Position numbers and translations under genes: made by a program. From positions 1 to 41,385 of the forward strand of contig JAGQQW010000019.1 in NCBI GenBank assembly GCA_020426005.1: a stretch of DNA of 41,385 nucleotides, in the 5' to 3' direction. Source of the stretch: Planctomycetota bacterium. Lineage in GTDB: Bacteria > Planctomycetota > UBA1135 > GCA-002748355. Positions 27,795 through 36,312 of the stretch are shown one piece after another (the stretch's first letter is position 1; each line of letters starts with the position of its first letter). The notes under the pieces are model-generated. The model did no database searches. It was not told where the DNA came from and saw only the letters and a list, made by a program, of their open reading frames with translations.

Positions 27795-27820
27795 GCACGA
27801 GCGCAGCGTAGCACTCGTGC
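27795..27820 (-). terminator. Hairpin downstream of S8 copy 2 and methyltransferase
   Basis: GCACGAG (27795-27801) and CTCGTGC (27814-27820) form a 7-bp stem with a 12-nt loop, 21 bp beyond the S8 copy 2 stop and 31 bp beyond the methyltransferase stop. It can serve both convergent genes. A matching hairpin follows S8 copy 3. No T-tract is evident. Confidence 0.4.
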
Positions 27821-27841
27821 ATGAACCGCATACCAGTCGGC

Positions 27842-30406
27842 TCAGATGTCGCCGACGACGCCCTTGCCCGCGTTCGAAGCGGCAAGGCCGAGCGCGTTGA
27901 CTGGATCGACGACCAAGAACTGGTTGTAGAAGCGCAGTCCGACCAGCGAGTTGTCGCTGGGCAACGTCAGCGGCATTGAGGCCGTGCCAGCAGCGGACGT
28001 CGTGAGACCGAGCATCACCTCGCCCGATGCGAGAAGCTGGCAGCCCGTTGCGTACGTGAACGGCAGGTTGATCGCCCCCCACGTCGTGTCGGAGAAGCCG
28101 AGCAACAGCACTGCGGGCGCATTCGGACGAGCGGAGGCGAGTTCGACATGCATCGTCTTGCCGATGCCCGGGGTGTCCTTCGCGGAAAGGTCGGGGATCT
28201 GGACGCTCCAGACGCGGTACTGCCACTTCGCTGGCGCGCCGAAGGTCCACGTCCCGTTTCGGTATTCGTAGTGATACGAATCGGTGCCCGTCGACGAGAC
28301 GGGGAGGTTGAGCTTGTCCGTGTTGTCGATCGTCAAGAAGAACACGGCCTTGTCCTCGATCCGCACCATCGGACTGAACTGCACGCTGTACATCGCCGCC
28401 GACGTGCCGACGGAGATGGTTCCGCTCCCGAGGACCTTGCCCGGCGCGCCGGCCGTCGTGTCGTCCTCGCGCAGCCGGACCGTGACGGTGACCGGCGCCG
28501 ACTTGGCGCTCATGTAGAAGTCCGCACGGCAAACGTTGAGCACGGGGCGGCTGAGTTCCATGAACGCGATCTCGGTGGCAATCGTCGAGCCCGCTGCCAA
28601 CGTTTGCGTCCAGTTGTTGGTGAAGCCGACCGTGCAACCCTTCGCGGCGCGGGGACAGCCTGTCCCGTACTTCGTGTACTCCGACTGGAGCGGCGGACCC
28701 GAGCCTTTGGTGAATGCCCAACCGAAGGTCTGCTTGTTGTTCTCCAGCGTGGCTCCCGTCACGCGGAAGAGCACCGAGCCCGTCGCTGGAGCATTGAAGA
28801 TGGCGACTTCGTAGAGGTTGCGCGGCGTCTTCGAAGACGCGAGGACAGTCGAGCCCTGCAAGACCTCGACGTTGAGATCCGACCATGCCCTCGAGGTCAC
28901 GACCTGGCGCATCCATGTCGCGACGGCGCGATACGTCTTTCCGGCCTGCACCGGGAACGCACGCTGCCACATCGGCGTGGTCGAATCGACGGTTGCCCGT
29001 CCCCAACCGGACGCCGACTGCGCGAGCGTCATCGCCAAGTCATCGCGGAGGAGGCCCATACCGTAGGCGTTGCGGTCAAAACTCGAGTTCTGCGTGCTGA
29101 TGTCCTGCGCCGTCGCGAACAGGATCGCCTTCGTTTCTTCTGCCGTGAGCGTGGTCACGGCGCTGCGAAGCAAGGTCGCGGCTCCGCAGACCTGCGCCGC
29201 CGCCATCGATGTTCCATTCGCGGCCCAGTCGGTGTTCTCGTCGTCGCTCAGCGGCATGACGGTTTGGACACCACAGGCGGCGATGTCCGGGTAGAACCGC
29301 TGCGTGTCGCCATAGAGCGGACCACGCGACGAGAACAACGCCATCGTGTGCACGTAGCGGTTGACCGCTCCGACCGCGATCCCGTTCGCACAGGACTGGC
29401 TGTAGAGGGTTTTCACCGCGGTATTGCCCCAATTGCCCGCCGCGACGGTGATCATGATGTCGCCGGTGATCGCACACTGGTCCAAGGCCTGCTGCGTGAC
29501 GTCGAGAGGATCGGACCAACCCGAATAGCTGTTGTTGGCGGTCTTGATACCGTACTTGACGGCGTCGGCGAGGATCGTTTGCCACGCCTTCGTCATCGTC
29601 GCGGCATCCGAACGTCCAACGGAGTCGTTCGAAATCGAGTAGCCGACGATGTCCGCGACCGGTGCGTGTCCGTTGTCCGCGGCAGTGGTTCCCCAGTTGC
29701 CGCCCGCAGCGATCCCAGCGACGCCAGTTCCGTGCGGAAGCCAGTTGTCGGCGGTGCTGAGTCCGAGCTGCACGTTGGCGAGCATGCGATTGCGCTTGGT
29801 CAGATCGCCTTCTTCGTAGAAGGTCCGGTGCGCTCGCCCGGTCGTCCCGCTATTCGAGTCGAGACCGGTGTCCATGATGGCCGTAGCGATCCCCTTGCCC
29901 TTGTAGCCGAGAGCGTTGACCGCGTCCGAGTTGTGATTGGCGCCGTTCGTCGCGGACTTGATCGCGGGGTAGCTGTATCGATTCGGCGTCAGCCGTGCGA
30001 CACCATCGAGCCCGCGCACTGCCGCGACGTCCTTGAATGCGATCTCGATCGCCGACCAATTGACGATCCAGAAGTTCTCGTAGACACGGCCGCCGAGCTT
30101 CTCGACCGCCGCGGTGAACGCAGCACGATCACGCGTTGCGGACTGTTCGTACGAACGAACGATCGCGGCGACGTCGGCTGCCGAAGCGCCACGCTCACGA
30201 GCTGCACGCAGTGCCGTAAGGTCGAACGAACGAGTGCGGAACTCGACCAGCCACTGCTCGGCGCCTTCGACGAGGCGCCCAGGAGCCCCGTGCCCTTCGG
30301 CGGGTTGCGGGAAGGTATCGGGCGCGGGGAGCATCGCGCCCTGTGCAGGCACGAATGCGGCGAGGGCAAGCGAGGCCAAGCTCGCCGAGAGAAAGCGATG
30401 TCTCAT
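27842..30406 (-). CDS. Secreted subtilisin-like (S8) peptidase, copy 2
   Basis: An 854-residue exported protease, close paralogue of copy 3 with the same length. Signal peptide FLSASLASLALAAFVPAQG; GGAAG upstream of the ATG at 30406. I9-like propeptide about 48-145. Catalytic residues are Asp179 (IMDTGLDSNSG), His225 (PHGTGVAG), oxyanion Asn325 (AAGN) and Ser400 (GTSMAAAQVCGAA). Ala replaces the Pro normally found three residues after the catalytic Ser-Met-Ala, whereas copy 3 keeps Pro. The C-terminal half has the same beta-sandwich, Cys-rich jelly roll (YGTGCPRAAKGC) and terminal module (LRFYNQFLVVDPVNALGLAASNAGKG). It lies downstream of S8 copy 3 on the same strand and convergent with the methyltransferase. 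Confidence 0.95.
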   Translation of the reverse strand: MRHRFLSASLASLALAAFVPAQGAMLPAPDTFPQPAEGHGAPGRLVEGAEQWLVEFRTRSFDLTALRAARERGASAADVAAIVRSYEQSATRDRAAFTAAVEKLGGRVYENFWIVNWSAIEIAFKDVAAVRGLDGVARLTPNRYSYPAIKSATNGANHNSDAVNALGYKGKGIATAIMDTGLDSNSGTTGRAHRTFYEEGDLTKRNRMLANVQLGLSTADNWLPHGTGVAGIAAGGNWGTTAADNGHAPVADIVGYSISNDSVGRSDAATMTKAWQTILADAVKYGIKTANNSYSGWSDPLDVTQQALDQCAITGDIMITVAAGNWGNTAVKTLYSQSCANGIAVGAVNRYVHTMALFSSRGPLYGDTQRFYPDIAACGVQTVMPLSDDENTDWAANGTSMAAAQVCGAATLLRSAVTTLTAEETKAILFATAQDISTQNSSFDRNAYGMGLLRDDLAMTLAQSASGWGRATVDSTTPMWQRAFPVQAGKTYRAVATWMRQVVTSRAWSDLNVEVLQGSTVLASSKTPRNLYEVAIFNAPATGSVLFRVTGATLENNKQTFGWAFTKGSGPPLQSEYTKYGTGCPRAAKGCTVGFTNNWTQTLAAGSTIATEIAFMELSRPVLNVCRADFYMSAKSAPVTVTVRLREDDTTAGAPGKVLGSGTISVGTSAAMYSVQFSPMVRIEDKAVFFLTIDNTDKLNLPVSSTGTDSYHYEYRNGTWTFGAPAKWQYRVWSVQIPDLSAKDTPGIGKTMHVELASARPNAPAVLLLGFSDTTWGAINLPFTYATGCQLLASGEVMLGLTTSAAGTASMPLTLPSDNSLVGLRFYNQFLVVDPVNALGLAASNAGKGVVGDI

Positions 30407-30531
30407 GGATGGACTTCCGTCGAAGGGATGCGTCGCCGAATGCGAACGAACACGTCACGCATCTTGTCATGGGGGTGCAGACTGGCGGCACGCTCAGCGT
30501 AGCAGAACTCGGAACGCTGCGCGGTCGGCGA

Positions 30532-30741
30532 GCCGAAGTGCGACCCGCCGCTCGCGTCGATCACCGAGGCGCCGACGCAGAAGTGAAAGCCGATGCCGCG
30601 CTACGTGCTTCGCAAGCGCAATTTGCTGCATCACGTGCGCAAGGTCTTGCCGGAGCTCGAGACCTTCGTCGACATCGGTTGCGGTGCCGGCGACCTTGGA
30701 TGCTGAACGCGATGCGCAAGGAGCGAAGGCTCGACGAAGAA
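30532..30741 (+). pseudogene. Remnant of a second copy of the SAM methyltransferase
   Basis: This stretch aligns base by base with 26934-27205 of the methyltransferase gene: the same frame reads PPLASITEAPTQ, then MPRYVLRKRNLLHHVRKVL, then TFVDIGCGAGDL. It has no usable start, a TGG-to-TGA nonsense change at 30584-30586 (codon for Trp51 of the intact gene), and a 64-bp deletion at 30704/30705 (intact gene 27105-27168) that shifts the frame; everything beyond the intact gene's ~27205 is gone. It is the scar of a block duplication that included the neighbouring S8 gene. The rest of the 30407-30790 gap holds only short upstream leader sequence and a hairpin. Confidence 0.92.
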
Positions 30742-30743
30742 TC

Positions 30744-30770
30744 GCACGAGCGCCGTCGAAGCGCTCGTGC
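30744..30770 (-). terminator. Hairpin downstream of S8 copy 3
   Basis: GCACGAGCG (30744-30752) and CGCTCGTGC (30762-30770) form a perfect 9-bp stem with a 9-nt loop, 20 bp beyond the S8 copy 3 stop. The arm sequence matches the hairpin after copy 2 (GCACGAG), consistent with descent from one duplicated element. No T-tract is obvious. Confidence 0.5.
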
Positions 30771-30790
30771 ATGCGTCGTTGCGGGCCGGC

Positions 30791-33355
30791 TCAGATATCG
30801 CCGACGAGGCCCATACCCGCGTTCGAAGCGACGAGGCCGAGCGCGTTGACCGGATCGACGACCAAGAACTGGTTGTAGAAGCGCAGCCCGACCAGCGAGT
30901 TGCTGTTGGGCAAGGTCAGCGGCACCGAGGCCGTGCCGCCAGCGGACGTCGCGAGACCGATCATCACCTCGCCCGATGCGAGAAGCTGGCAGCCAGTCGC
31001 GTACGTGAACGGCAGGTTGATCGCTCCCCAAGAGGTGTCGGAGAAGCCGAGCACGAGAACCGCCGGCGCACTCGGGCGAGCGGAGGCGAGTTCGATCTGC
31101 ATCGTCTTGCCGATGCCCGGCGTGTCCTTCGACGAAAGGACGGGGATCTGGAGACCATTGTCGCTCCAGACGCGGTACTGCCACTTCGCGGGCGTGCCGA
31201 AGGTCCACGTCCCGTTCCGATAATCGTAGTGATACGAATCGGTACCGGTCGAGGAGACGGGGAGGTTGAGCTTGTCCGTGTTGTCGATCGTCAAGAAGAA
31301 CAATACGTTGTCCTCGATCCGCACCATCGGACTGAACGGCACGCTGTACATCGCGGCCGAGGTGCCGACGGAGACGGTTCCGCTCCCGAGGACCTTGCCC
31401 GGCGCACCGGCCGTCGTGTCGTATTCGCGCAGCCGGACCGTGACGGTGACCGGCGACGACTTGGCGCTCATGTAGAAGTCCGCACGGCAAACGTTGAGCA
31501 CGGGGTGGCTGAATTCCATGAACGCGATCTCGGTGGCAGTCGTCGAGCCCGCTGCCAACGTTTGCGTCCAGTTGTTGGTGAAGCCGACCGTGCAACCCTG
31601 CGCGGCGCCGGGACAGCCTGTGCCGTACTTCGTGTACTCCGACTGGAGCGGCGGGCCCGAGCCTTCGGTGAATGCCCAACCGAAGGTCTGCTTGTTGTTC
31701 TCCATCGTGACTCCCGTCACGCGGAAGAGCACCGAGCCCGTCGCTGGAGCCTTGAAGATGGCGACTTCGTAGAGGTTGCGCGGCGTCTTCGAAGACGCGA
31801 GGACCGTCGAACCCATCAAGACTTCGACGTTGAGGTCCGACCAAGCCTTCGACGTCACGACCTGGCGCATCCACGTCGCGACGGCGCGATACGTCTTCCC
31901 GGCCTGCACCGGGAACGGACGCTGCCATGTCGTCGCGGTCGAATCGACGGTCGCTCGCCCCCAGCCCGACGACGACTGCGCGAGCGTCATCGCCGAGTCG
32001 TCGCGGAGGAGACCCATGCCGTAGGCGTTGCGGTCGAAGCTCGAGTTCTGCGTGCTGATGTCCTGAGCCGTCGCGAGCAGGATCGCCTTCGTTTCTTCTG
32101 CAGTGAGCGTAGTCACCGCGCTGCGAAGCAAGGTCGCGGCTCCGCAGACCTGCGGCGCCGCCATCGACGTTCCATCCGCGGTCCAGTTGGTGTTCTCGTT
32201 GTCGTTCTGCGGCATGACGGTGCGAACACCACAGGCAGCGATGTCCGGGTAGAACCGCTGCGTGTCGCCGTTGAGCGGTCCACGCGACGAGAACGACGCC
32301 ATCGTGTGCGAGTTGGCGTTGACCGCTCCGACCGCGATCCCGTTCGCACAGGACTGGCTGTAAAGGGTGCTCGACGCGGCATTGCCCCCCGCGACGATGA
32401 TCATGATGTCGCCGGTGATCGCGCACTGGTCCAGTGCCTGCTGCGTGACATCGAGCGGATCGGACCAACCCGAATAGCTGTTGTTGGCGGTCTTGATGCC
32501 GTGTTTGACCGCGTCGGCGAGGATCGACTGCCACGCCTTCGTCATCGTCGCGGCATCCGAGCCTCCGCCGGGGTTGTTCGAAATCGAGTAGCCGACGATG
32601 TCCGCGACCGGTGCGTGCCCGTTGTCCGCGGCCGCGGTGCCCCAGTTACCGCCGGCCGCGATCCCCGCAACGCCCGTCCCGTGTGGATGCGTGTTATCGG
32701 CGAGCTCCGTGCCGACCTGCACGTTGGCGAGCATGCGATTGCGCTTGGTCAGATCGCCTTCCTCGTAGAACGTCCGGTGCGCACGCCCGGTCGTCCCGCT
32801 ATTCGAGTCGAGACCGGTATCCATGATGGCCGTCGCGATTCCCTTGCCCTTGTAGCCGAGAGCATTGACGGCGTCCGAGTTGTGGTTTGCGCCGTTCGTC
32901 GCGGTCTTGATCGCGGGGTAGCTGTAGCGATTCGGCGTGAGGCGGGCGACTCCATCGAGTCCACGCACGGCAGCGACGTTCTCGAAGGCGATCTCGATCG
33001 CCGACCAATTGACGATCCAATAGTTCTCGTAGACACGACCGCCGAGCTTTTCGACTGCAGCGGTGAACGCAGCACGATCACGCGTTGCGGACTGTTCGTA
33101 CGAACGAACGATTGCGGCGACGTCGGCAGCCGATGCGCCGCGCTCACGAGCTGCACGCAGCGCCGACAGGTCGAACGAACGAGTGCGGAACTCGACCAAC
33201 CACTGCTCGGCGCCTTCGACGAGACGCCCTGGAGCCCCGTGCCCTTCGGCGGGTTGCGGGAAGGTATCGGGCGCGGGGAGCATCGCGCCCTGTGCAGGCA
33301 CGAATGCGGCGAGGGCAAGCGAGGCCAGGCTCGCCAAGAACACGGAATGTCTCAT
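30791..33355 (-). CDS. Secreted subtilisin-like (S8) peptidase, copy 3
   Basis: An 854-residue exported protease, near-identical in layout to copy 2. The ATG at 33355 is chosen because copy 2 begins at the homologous MRH; an ATG four codons upstream is possible. Signal peptide VFLASLASLALAAFVPAQG. Catalytic Asp179, His225 (HPHGTGVAG), oxyanion Asn325 (AGGN) and Ser397 in a canonical GTSMAAPQVCGAA. Two compensating 3-residue indels distinguish it from copy 2: shorter after AGGN, longer at YRVWSDNG. The C-terminal modules are shared. It lies 148 bp downstream of the NamZ-type gene on the same strand, so it may be transcribed with the hydroxyproline operon. The 148-bp gap shows no clear terminator. 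Confidence 0.95.
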   Translation of the reverse strand: MRHSVFLASLASLALAAFVPAQGAMLPAPDTFPQPAEGHGAPGRLVEGAEQWLVEFRTRSFDLSALRAARERGASAADVAAIVRSYEQSATRDRAAFTAAVEKLGGRVYENYWIVNWSAIEIAFENVAAVRGLDGVARLTPNRYSYPAIKTATNGANHNSDAVNALGYKGKGIATAIMDTGLDSNSGTTGRAHRTFYEEGDLTKRNRMLANVQVGTELADNTHPHGTGVAGIAAGGNWGTAAADNGHAPVADIVGYSISNNPGGGSDAATMTKAWQSILADAVKHGIKTANNSYSGWSDPLDVTQQALDQCAITGDIMIIVAGGNAASSTLYSQSCANGIAVGAVNANSHTMASFSSRGPLNGDTQRFYPDIAACGVRTVMPQNDNENTNWTADGTSMAAPQVCGAATLLRSAVTTLTAEETKAILLATAQDISTQNSSFDRNAYGMGLLRDDSAMTLAQSSSGWGRATVDSTATTWQRPFPVQAGKTYRAVATWMRQVVTSKAWSDLNVEVLMGSTVLASSKTPRNLYEVAIFKAPATGSVLFRVTGVTMENNKQTFGWAFTEGSGPPLQSEYTKYGTGCPGAAQGCTVGFTNNWTQTLAAGSTTATEIAFMEFSHPVLNVCRADFYMSAKSSPVTVTVRLREYDTTAGAPGKVLGSGTVSVGTSAAMYSVPFSPMVRIEDNVLFFLTIDNTDKLNLPVSSTGTDSYHYDYRNGTWTFGTPAKWQYRVWSDNGLQIPVLSSKDTPGIGKTMQIELASARPSAPAVLVLGFSDTSWGAINLPFTYATGCQLLASGEVMIGLATSAGGTASVPLTLPNSNSLVGLRFYNQFLVVDPVNALGLVASNAGMGLVGDI

Positions 33356-33503
33356 GTATGGGCTCATCTCGAAGGGAGGAAGCGCAGGGTCACACCAAGG
33401 TTCCATGGGGGCAGGTGGACGGACTGCGGCAGCAGCATAGCAGCGTCTCACAAGCTCGGTCGCGCCGAATGCACATCGACGAGGAGGGGCGAGCCCGCAC
33501 CGC

Positions 33504-34706
33504 TCAGTAGAGCAGGACCGCGCGCCGTCTCGCCACGAACGCGTCCATGCCACGCTGGGCGAGATTCATCAGTTCGCTGGCGGACGCGCCGTCACGGAAT
33601 CGCTCGAAGACCTGGCGATTGGCCAGCAGTCGAACGTATTTCTCGGACTTCCACGACGCGCCGAACAGGTCCCGCAACGCCGTCGCCACTTCGAATCCGA
33701 AACGGACGGAATCGAGCTTTCGCCGGTCTTCGACGACGAAGGCAACACCTTGGCACAGTTCCCCTTCGAACTTGCTCGATGCCGGAACGAACCGAATCGG
33801 GTAGCACGACACGCCCGGGACCGCGGCAGTCCGCAGCCTCCGAGCGAGGGCATTGCCATCGATCCAAGGCGCGCCGATGCGCTCGAACGGCGTATCGGTC
33901 CCGCGCCCGACCGACACGTTCGTCGTCTCGATCAGTCCGACGCCGGGGTACAGCGTTGCCTCGTAGAGGTTGCGCATGTTGGGACTCGGCGGAACGAACG
34001 GCAGCCCGGTTTGATCGAACAGCATCGCGCGATCGAGACCCCGACACGGGATCACGACCAAGTCGAGCCCATTCAGCTCTTCACGTTCCTTCACGAAGAG
34101 TCGCGCGAGTTCGCCGACAGTCATCCCATGACGTACGGGGAGCGAGTGCCAAGCGACGAAACTCTCGTCGACACCGCTGAGCATCGGACCCTCGACACGC
34201 TCACCACCGATCGGGTTCGGTCGATCGAGAACGATGTAGCGAAGCCCGTGCTCGCGCGCCGCTTGCATCGTGAGCCCCATCGTCGCGATGTAGGTGTAGA
34301 AGCGGCATCCAATGCTCTGAATGTCGAACACGAGACAGTCGACACCTTCGAGCATTTCGCGCGTCGGCTTGCGAACGTCACCGTAGAGGCTGTGGATCTC
34401 GAGCCCGGATGCGTGCTTCGAACTCGACACCTTCTCGTCGAGCTTTCCTTCGAAACCGTGCTCGGGCGAAAAGAGCGCCACCAGTCGAAATGCCTTCTGC
34501 GCGAGGAAGATGTCGACAATGCCACGCCCACTCGCATCGATGCCGGTCTGGTTCGTGACGAGACCGACACGCTTCCCGGCGATGGGCTCGAAGCCCTTCT
34601 CGATCAACACGTCGAGACCGGTCGCGACGACCGCGGGCTTTTGCTGTGCCTGCGCAACGAATGCGATGCAGAAGGCGACGAGAATCGTACGGGTAGCGAT
34701 ATTCAT
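33504..34706 (-). CDS. DUF1343 / NamZ-type exo-beta-N-acetylmuramidase
   Basis: A 400-residue exported protein with a signal peptide (TRTILVAFCIAFVAQAQ). Family signatures appear throughout: VGLVTNQTGID, LVALFSPEHGFEG, IHSLYGD..KPT, VDCLVFDIQSIGCRFYTYIATM, YIVLDRPNPIGG, and later PSPNMRNLYEATLYPGVGLIETTNVSVGRGTDTPFE. The characterised member NamZ removes terminal MurNAc from peptidoglycan fragments outside the cytoplasm. Its ATG overlaps the stop of the aldehyde dehydrogenase gene (ATGA), so it is translationally coupled to hydroxyproline catabolism, an unexpected partner. Length is normal for the family. Confidence 0.94.
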   Translation of the reverse strand: MNIATRTILVAFCIAFVAQAQQKPAVVATGLDVLIEKGFEPIAGKRVGLVTNQTGIDASGRGIVDIFLAQKAFRLVALFSPEHGFEGKLDEKVSSSKHASGLEIHSLYGDVRKPTREMLEGVDCLVFDIQSIGCRFYTYIATMGLTMQAAREHGLRYIVLDRPNPIGGERVEGPMLSGVDESFVAWHSLPVRHGMTVGELARLFVKEREELNGLDLVVIPCRGLDRAMLFDQTGLPFVPPSPNMRNLYEATLYPGVGLIETTNVSVGRGTDTPFERIGAPWIDGNALARRLRTAAVPGVSCYPIRFVPASSKFEGELCQGVAFVVEDRRKLDSVRFGFEVATALRDLFGASWKSEKYVRLLANRQVFERFRDGASASELMNLAQRGMDAFVARRRAVLLY

Positions 34707-36283
34707 CGGATGTCGTCTCGCGAGCGATGACCGTCGACGAGCCGCCAGATGCCGAGCGGATTGGCATCCTGCAACTCTTCGGGCAAGAGAGCACTCGGGC
34801 AGTTCTGATAGCAGACCGGACGCACGAACCGTTCGATCGCGGCAGTGCCAACCGAAGTCGTGCGCGCATCCGTCGTCGCGGGATAAGGACCCCCGTGCTG
34901 CATCGAAGCGCACACTTCGACACCCGTCGGGAAGCCGTCGAACACGACACGACCGACTCTGGCCTCGATCCGCGCCACGAGGTCCGCGTCCTCTGCCGTC
35001 GCACCGAAAATCGTGCCCGTCAACTGCCCTTCGAGGTTGTCGACGACCTGCGCTACTCGCGCGCGGTCCTCACACACGACGACGATCGTGCACGGTCCGA
35101 AGACTTCTTCTTGGAGAACGGGTTCGGCGAGGAACGTCGCTGCAGAACAACGCAGCAGCGCAGGGCGTCCATCACAATGGCCCTCGCCCTTCTTCCCTTG
35201 GACGACGAGATCGACTCCGGCAGTAGCAGCGTGCCGCGAGATTCCTTCGTCATAGGATTCGCGAATCCCCGAATGCAACATCGGATGCGCTGCCGCCTCG
35301 CGCATCGCATCCGCTACTGCGTGCAGGAAGTGCTCCGTCGTCTCCCCGGCAACCGTCAGGACGACTCCCGGGTTCGTGCAGAACTGCCCGACTCCCATCG
35401 TGATCGATTGCACCAGCCCCTTGGCGATGACCGCCGCATCGTGCTCGAGCGCACGCGGCAAGAACACCGTCGGATTGACCGATCCCATCTCCGCGTAGAC
35501 GGGAATCGGATCGGGACGCGAGGCAGCGGCATCGAACAACGCACGTCCCCCCTTCAACGAACCCGTGAAACCGACAGCGCGCGTCCTCGCGTCGAGCACG
35601 AGCGCGAGGCCGACGTCGACCGACTCACCCTGGATCAACGAGAAGGTGCCGCTGGGGAATCCAGTGTCGACGACTGCTGCATGAATGGCTTCCCCGACGA
35701 GCTCGGAGGTTCCAGGGTGCTTCGGATGCGCTTTGACGACAACCGGACAACCGGCAGCGAGCGCTGACGCGGTATCGCCACCGGCAACCGAGAACGCGAG
35801 CGGGAAGTTACTGGCCCCGAAAACGACGACCGGGCCGAGCGCCCGTGCCATGCGACGCGTGTCCGGTCGCGGCAGCGGCGACCGCTGGGCATCGGCCGTA
35901 TCGATACGCGCATCGACCCACGAGCCTTCGCGGAGCAAGGTCGCGAACATCCGCAGTTGCGCACAGGTACGACCTCGCTCGCCCTGGAAGCGCCCGATCG
36001 GCAAACCCGATTCCTGCGAGGCGCGTTCGAGCAGCGTTTCGCCGAGCCCTTCGATGTGCGAAGCGATGCTGTCGAGCAAATCGGCTTTCTGCCCGCCGGA
36101 GTACGCACGCAACTCGAGTGTTGCCGACGCGGCGAGCTCCATGGCGCGCGTGATTTCGTGCAGCGTCGCTTCGTGGAACGTGCCGGGCAACGGCTCGTTC
36201 GTGCGTGGATCCAATGCGCCGAAACTCACTGCATTCTCCGCAGCGAGATCCGATCCGAGGCGTTGCTTGCCGTGGAACTCCAT
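34703..36283 (-). CDS. Alpha-ketoglutarate semialdehyde (2,5-dioxovalerate) dehydrogenase
   Basis: A 526-residue aldehyde dehydrogenase. It oxidises alpha-ketoglutarate semialdehyde to alpha-ketoglutarate with NAD(P)+, the last step of hydroxyproline (and some pentose/uronate) degradation. Recognisable features are GPVVVFGASNFPLAFSVAGGDTASALAAGCPVVVK (Asn159), GFTGSLKGG, VYAEMGSVNP (catalytic Glu265) and VGQFCTNPG (catalytic Cys302), the pattern of the KGSADH type III group. A strong AGGAGGAG precedes the ATG. The gene follows the DapA-like gene by 29 bp and overlaps the NamZ-type start. A role in oxidative xylose breakdown is possible too, but the operon context favours hydroxyproline. Confidence 0.93.
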   Translation of the reverse strand: MEFHGKQRLGSDLAAENAVSFGALDPRTNEPLPGTFHEATLHEITRAMELAASATLELRAYSGGQKADLLDSIASHIEGLGETLLERASQESGLPIGRFQGERGRTCAQLRMFATLLREGSWVDARIDTADAQRSPLPRPDTRRMARALGPVVVFGASNFPLAFSVAGGDTASALAAGCPVVVKAHPKHPGTSELVGEAIHAAVVDTGFPSGTFSLIQGESVDVGLALVLDARTRAVGFTGSLKGGRALFDAAASRPDPIPVYAEMGSVNPTVFLPRALEHDAAVIAKGLVQSITMGVGQFCTNPGVVLTVAGETTEHFLHAVADAMREAAAHPMLHSGIRESYDEGISRHAATAGVDLVVQGKKGEGHCDGRPALLRCSAATFLAEPVLQEEVFGPCTIVVVCEDRARVAQVVDNLEGQLTGTIFGATAEDADLVARIEARVGRVVFDGFPTGVEVCASMQHGGPYPATTDARTTSVGTAAIERFVRPVCYQNCPSALLPEELQDANPLGIWRLVDGHRSRDDIR

Positions 36284-36312
36284 GATCTCCTCCTCTGTCT
36301 ACTCTCTTCTCT

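Noticed and set aside
30592..30706. Short open frame in the methyltransferase remnant as a small functional protein
   Set aside because: It is the piece between the nonsense codon and the deletion junction, aligning exactly with the intact gene and lacking most of the SAM-binding fold.
28148..34180. Two very long plus-strand open frames (784 and 1137 codons) opposite S8 copies 2 and 3
   Set aside because: They are Arg/Asp/Val-rich mirror frames of the S8 genes, caused by high third-position GC. The minus-strand reading has signal peptides, catalytic triads and paralogues.
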